A stretch of 64,000 nt of DNA, taken from contig CM054157.1 of NCBI GenBank assembly GCA_028751875.1, positions 50,789,686-50,853,685 of the forward strand. The letters are read 5' to 3'. The stretch's first letter is position 1, and every line of letters begins with the position of its first letter. The position numbers were made by a program, and so were the translations under genes. Below the pieces are notes generated by a model. The model ran no database searches and was not told the DNA's origin. It worked only from the letters and a program-made list of their open reading frames with translations. This document shows, piece after piece, positions 34,507 to 64,000 of this stretch. The stretch comes from Rapana venosa. Its lineage: Eukaryota; Mollusca; Gastropoda; Neogastropoda; Muricidae.

Positions 34507-35870
34507 GTCTTCTTCTTCTTCATGTGCCAGGTCTGGTGCAGACATCGGCGATCATGGCCTTCCATTCATCTCTGTTGTCAGTTCTCCTGATGAGTTCATT
34601 GTTGGGGGATTCTTTCTTCGTTGCGTAGCTATTCAGACTGTCTGTGTATTTTGTGGGTTGTCTTCCTCTGTCTTTGGTACCACAAATCTTTCCACACAAT
34701 ATTTGCTTTTCTATTCCATCAGCTCTGTTTATGTGCCCAAAAAATTGTAGTTGTCTTTTTCTGATGGTTTTGAGTAAGGATCTTTTGTACCCAGCCATTT
34801 CCATTACTTCTTCGTTTGACTTCTTTTCAGTCCATGATATTCTCATAATTCTTCTGATATACCACATTTCTGCTGCTTCAAGTCTTCTTTCGAGGTCTTT
34901 TGTCAGCGTCCAGCATTCACACCCGTACAGAAGGATGGATCATATGTAGGCTTTCAGAGTGTTGATTTTGGTGCTGAGTCTTATATTTCTGTTGGTAAAG
35001 ATGGGCTTCATCTTGGTGAATGTGTCTTTAGACAAAGCGATTCTCTTCTTTATTTCTGTGTCGCATCTGGCGTCTGGAGTTATTGTGAAGCCCAAGTATT
35101 TAAAGGTGCAAACTTGTTTTATTCTTTCCCCTTTGCATAAAATGTTACATACAGGCATGTCTGACTGTTTTGAGATTACCATGCACTCAGTCTTCTTTGC
35201 ATTCAGTTGGAGTCCTTTGTTTTCACTTTCGATTGTGACTGTTGTAAGGATATTTTGTAGTTTTTCCTCCGAGTCAGCAATTAGCACTGTGTCATCCGCA
35301 TATCTTAGATTGTTTATGTTGTGACCTCCTACTTTGACACCTTCATGCTGCTCTATGTTCCGTAGAATCATTTCGCTGTAGATATTGAAGAGGTCTGGAG
35401 AAAAAACGCAGCCCTGCCTCACTCCCCTACAGATCGGTCTGTACTCACTGCAGTCATTATCAACTCTTATTGCAGCTTCTTGTTCCAGTACAAGTTTCTG
35501 ATCACTCTAAGATCTTTTCCATCACAGTTATGTCTTAGTAAAATGTCGAACAGATCGGAATGTCTTACTTTGTCAAATGCCTTAGAATAGTCAATGAAGC
35601 AGAGGTACAAGTCCTTTTGTACCTCAATCGCCCTTTCCATGAGGGTCCTCAGGGCAAAGATGGCATTTCTGGTACCTTTATCTGCCATAAATCCAAATTG
35701 GGTTTCAGATATCTCAGGTAGGATTTTATTTCTCATTCTGTTCATCAAAAAATATATGTATGGATTTAAAAAAAATCTTAAACGGCAACCATAATTCATC
35801 TTCAAAGAACTTGCTGACCTTAAGGATTTGAGGGACAGTTCATATTTGGGTGGCAGTTTTACCATTCCTA
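34507..35870 (-). mobile_element. Second LINE: reverse transcriptase and 3' end, 5' truncated
   Basis: Minus-strand peptides in order are ISETQFGFMADKGTRNAIFA, LCFIDYSKAFDKVRHSDLFD, MRQGCVFSPDLFNIYSEMIL, INNLRYADDTVLIADSEEKL, FKYLGFTITPDARCDTEIKK, RKRQLQFFGHINRADGIEKQ and DRGRQPTKYTDSLNSYATKK, ending TRPGT. YADD marks the RT active site. The 3' end is a short (GAA)n tail at about 34507-34520. There is a stop between the palm and the C-terminal region. The endonuclease part is missing. The fragment at 1-258 may belong to a related family. Confidence 0.88.
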
Positions 35871-38440
35871 CTTATGTATCTAGAACATTTGTAGACATAT
35901 TCTACTTTTAAAAACTTTACTCACAGAGTGAGAAGAGTCCTAATTAAAGTTTGTATCCCACATTCCCGAAGTTGGATTACAGCTACCTTAATGGTGGGGA
36001 AAAAAGGTTGCATATGCAAATATGCAAGCTGAGGAACAAAAAAATAAATGAAAATTATCCCACAAAAGTAAGAATGGTGGGTGCAATGCTTTATACTAGT
36101 CAAAAACATACCCACACAATGTGAAAATCTGTGACTAAAGAGAAAGTACTGTTTTGTAAATAAACAGAAAAGCACTATGACTGGATTGACTCCTACACAG
36201 CTTGTCAAATCACTTCTCCTGAGTTTGCCTGTACAATTGTAATATAATTATATAATTATACTAGCACTATACAACTGAATTTGACGACCTGTACAACTTC
36301 GTTAATGACTTTGATAGTAATACAACACATGCAACACACAAACCAATCAAGTATACCACATTTACAAACATTACAGTGTCATGAAAGGACAATTTCATCT
36401 TGTTCTTCCTTCTCTTCAAAATTCCTCTTCTCCATCAAAACTCTCGGTCTACTTCATTATGCTTCTTCTTTCTTTTCTTGTTCTTCTGAAAAAAATCCTC
36501 CCTCTCCTCTTCTGTCCTCTTGTTTGCATGCCAGGATAGTTTTTGTTTTTCAGTCTCACCATTCAATTAAGCCAGGCATACTATGCGCTACGTTTGTGAA
36601 CTGAAAACGGGTCTAAAAGATCAGAACACTGGTTCTAAATATTTCACTAAGCAAAATCATTGTTCCTTGGTTGCAGACTCCATTCTATGGTCACCATTGA
36701 CAAGTCTACACTCAATAGACTAAACCCAACTTGCCTGAAAACTTGGAATAACATTAACGAAAAAACATGGACGTCAAACACATTTCAGCTGATGTAACTG
36801 TTTTGTTTTTAATTCTCTAGCTTGTGCTGGGCTGACAGGGGGAGGGGGTGGAGGAGGAGGTATTTGGGAAGGGGGTGATGTTTGGAGAATTTGCAGGTGG
36901 AGGGATTAACCATCACAGACTCAGCAGAAAGCGGAGTTTTTATCTATCTCTAAAGTATGACGATATATGGAGTGTATGTGCCTGCAGTTTACAGACTATA
37001 CACATACCTGTTTGACAAATGCCGTGTTCTTTATTCTGTAATGCTTCATGCTGTTATTAGTTGTAGTGAACAAATAATTATTTCAAACAACGCTGTGGCT
37101 ACTATATGCAATATACAGAAAGTATAACATATGCTGAACATAAACAATTCAAAGTAAACAACAATTCACAAAAACATGAAAAGGTTTCCTTACCCGCTAC
37201 ATGAACAATGTAAGCAGTCTCATACAGTTGTGTGCGTGTGCGTATATATGTACATGTATGCACGCCCATATACACAAAAGCATATATGCATGCACATGCA
37301 TGTGCACACACGCACACACACGCACGCACGCATGCACGCACACACACACACAAAACCATACAAAGGAGCATGCATGTGTTTAATTGCAGATTATACAGAC
37401 TACATGAACAGAACACTTTCATTCAGCCCTGCAGTAAGACTCCATGACACATCAACACAGGTAGAATTCAGGTCACTATCAAACGTACATAATATGAAAT
37501 AAGAATGTTCTCACTAACTGATTCTAGCATGCAAATGCCCAACACACGCACACGCACACACACACACACACACAAGCACGCGCACACACACACACACAAC
37601 ACACACATTACAGTCTTCAACAGAACATGATTATTTATTCCCTGACCAGTTTCACACCATAAAACACTTTCTCTTAAAACGAGGACAGAATTTTTAAAAA
37701 AAGAAGAAAAATGGGGGGAATGGAGTTTCAAATATTCCCAAATAAACAGACGTCAACAATAATTATTGTACACTACCACATGTGTGTATAGTAGTTCTTC
37801 AATATAATGTCTTTCCACTATAAGTGATATTAGACTCTGTGTGTGGTGTGTGTGTGCATGCGTGTGTGTGTGTGTGTGCATGCGTGTGTGTTTGTGCGTG
37901 TGTGTGTGCATGCATGTGTGTGTGTGGTATGAAGAAGGGGGAGGGGGGGTGCATGTATGCGTGTAGATGGGGAGGGGTGCTTTATTGTTTGGATCCTGGA
38001 TGACCAAACACCATGATCTCGAGTTTGATTCTAGTATAGTCGGCTCAAGCAGAAAGTGTGACAATGAAACATACACACTCTAAGATTGCGAGTTTGATTC
38101 TTGTATTGCTGGCTCAAACAAAGACAGACAGCAAAGCCGTTTGAAATCATTTTGTTTTGTTTTTATGTTGCAATACAATGTTTGACATCAACACCATTCT
38201 CTTTTAAAAACATAAAAGAAGAGATAAAATATTTTTTTTAAGCCAGCCCTTCCCTTTATGTGTGACCCTGTCATCAGTTTCATAAAAGAGAATAGCAATG
38301 TTCCATCTTACTGCAACATGAATACCAGAAACGAAAATGTGGAATGAATTTTGAATGAGGACAATACCAGTGTGATAAAACAGTCAACAACTAAAAACAA
38401 ACCAAGCATATACATTGTGGTGATGAACAATGAACATGTG
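35871..38440. other. Downstream of the septin gene, no coding gene seen
   Basis: A short family B SINE 3' piece (GAAGTTGGATTACAGCTACC) lies near 35968 on the minus strand. CA/GCAC tracts occur at 37299-37352 and 37544-37607, and a GT tract at 37838-37925. A duplicated GCGAGTTTGATTC-type segment lies at about 38018 and 38085. The septin 3' UTR probably occupies the right-hand end of this stretch, but no poly-A signal was fixed. Confidence 0.4.
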
Positions 38441-38449
38441 CTTAACACC

Positions 38450-38593
38450 ACAGTGAGGTCAGAATGAGGGTCAAGGTGACTCAGAAACGGTGTCAAGGTC
38501 AGGTCATGATCAATGTCACGGTGACTTGGCACCGCCAGGTAGTGTATGGAGAAGTGAACAAGGTCAGATGAGGGCAGAGGTCAAGGTGAAAGG
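38450..38593 (-). promoter_or_regulatory. Septin 3' UTR start, with clustered AGGTCA half-sites
   Basis: Directly after the septin stop codon the plus strand carries at least six AGGTCA hexamers and a GGGTCA within about 150 bp, including TCAAGGTCAGGTCATGATCA. AGGTCA is the nuclear-receptor half-site and TCAAGGTCA the extended SF-1/ERR type. They may instead be a degenerate GGTCA minisatellite. Function is unproven. Confidence 0.35.
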
Positions 38594-63270
<24,677 letters not shown>

Positions 63271-63281
63271 CTGTACAACAC

Positions 63282-63311
63282 ACCATCATCATCATCATCA
63301 TCATCATCATC
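63282..63311. repeat. (ATC)n microsatellite next to the septin P-loop exon
   Basis: ATC repeats begin about 12 bp upstream of the splice acceptor of the exon at 63184-63270. Confidence 0.9.
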
Positions 63312-63460
63312 GTGTGTGTGCATGTGTGTGTACATTTGAATTTGTTAGAATATTGTTAATCATTGTTGGTTGCTTGTGTAGGAGTGGATTGAATGGAAGC
63401 GCTCTGATTTGTAATTGCAAGATATAACGCTCTATAAATTCCATATATTATTATTAGTAG
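63312..63460 (+). mobile_element. CR1/L2-like LINE 3' tail
   Basis: TGTGTGTACATTTGAATTTGT, GTTGGTTGCTTGTGTAGGAG, AAGCGCTCTGATTTGTAATT and GCAAGATATAACGCTCTATA, ending in ATTATTATTAGTAG. It matches the 3' UTR of the copy at 21440-22090. Confidence 0.8.
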
Positions 63461-64000
63461 TAGTATTATCATCATGATCGTTATCATCTTCATCATCATC
63501 ACCATCATCTTCATCATCATCTTCAGCTGATGGGGAAGAAACATCCCATGGGTGTGACAGATGAACAGACCAAGTTCAACATTTACAGGGCTAGAATCTG
63601 GCTGACCTGGCCACCTGCCCTGGGTGGGAAGTTTCGGCATTGAAAGGAGCTGTCCTCTTTCGCTTGTTTCTGGCGATCTGTGTCATAAGTTTGGCATTTT
63701 GTTATTCAGAATCTGCATCTCATACTGGACTGTCCGACCAAAAACCCTGGCACCAGTGTATCTCGCTTATCTCTGATGCCTTCACTTAAGTGCTGTGTAA
63801 AGCAAAGTGTTTCTTTAACAATAAGACAAAAACAGGGCAGATTCTGCGAAACTACGGCAGACTACAGTGGTTTTGTTGTTCTTGCTTTTGTTATATTTCT
63901 CTTCTACTACTGTTTGCCTGAAACTGTGACCCTGATCTGTTCTATCACAAATTTTTTAATGTGAAAAGTATTTACCTGCTGTTTGGTTTTAGCTATGCTC
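63461..64000. other. Septin upstream intron, no exon seen
   Basis: An ATC-rich stretch (63465-63525) and unique sequence. The septin exon before the P-loop, expected to end in a 'VVG'-type codon, was not found here, so it probably lies beyond the right edge. Confidence 0.45.

Overview
The window reads as nuclear DNA of a spliced, repeat-rich animal genome. The lophotrochozoan, probably molluscan (gastropod-like), assignment is an inference from the mix of RTE-, CR1/L2- and Jockey/I-type LINEs, tRNA-derived SINEs and abundant CA/GA microsatellites; nothing here fixes the species. There is no operon, CRISPR array, prokaryotic gene or phage. Nearly all long open frames are microsatellite or minisatellite read-through, or transposon remnants. 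One 500-base run of N lies at 58501-59000.

Two host genes are supported, both on the minus strand. (1) A septin of the SEPT1/2/4/5 group, partly recovered as six exons: 63184-63270 (P-loop), 58229-58330, 56457-56550 (with small indels), 45772-45823, 39842-39920 and 38594-38668 (C-terminal end and stop). The middle of the G domain is not visible and probably lies in or beside the N gap. (2) The first coding exon of an SRRM2/CWC21-type spliceosomal protein at 18336-18577, whose 5' noncoding exon and promoter may lie near 26148-26248. Its remaining exons were not found.

Layout. 1-18 kb: LINE and SINE fragments, a GT/GA microsatellite (2.06-2.53 kb), a 33/36-bp minisatellite (7.99-9.51 kb), two unique stretches (7.1-7.7 and 10.3-11.07 kb), and a 3.48-kb hAT-like DNA transposon with 15-bp terminal inverted repeats and an 8-bp target duplication (13270-16747). 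18-38 kb: the SRRM2 exon, a CR1/L2-like LINE tail (21.44-22.09 kb), a nearly full-length RTE-like LINE with an 11-bp target duplication (22105-25251), a Jockey-like remnant (27.34-28.26 kb) and a second RT-bearing LINE (34.5-35.87 kb). 38-64 kb: the septin gene, with introns invaded by a Jockey/I-type LINE (39.95-41.6 kb), a chimeric tRNA/5S rRNA SINE (42168-42442), a 37-39-bp minisatellite (42.5-43.05 kb), a long CA/CCA tract (43.6-44.2 kb), about 9.3 kb of a ~47-bp satellite (45.84-56.08 kb) and two blocks of a 52-bp satellite (49.73-50.69 and ~59.0-61.77 kb).

The best leads are: the septin intron made almost wholly of satellite that begins 13 bp from a splice acceptor; the indel-bearing septin exon and the error gradient beside the gap, which look like assembly errors; the tRNA/5S chimeric SINE with a 14-bp target duplication; and the hAT-like element. 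I found no convincing new multi-gene system.
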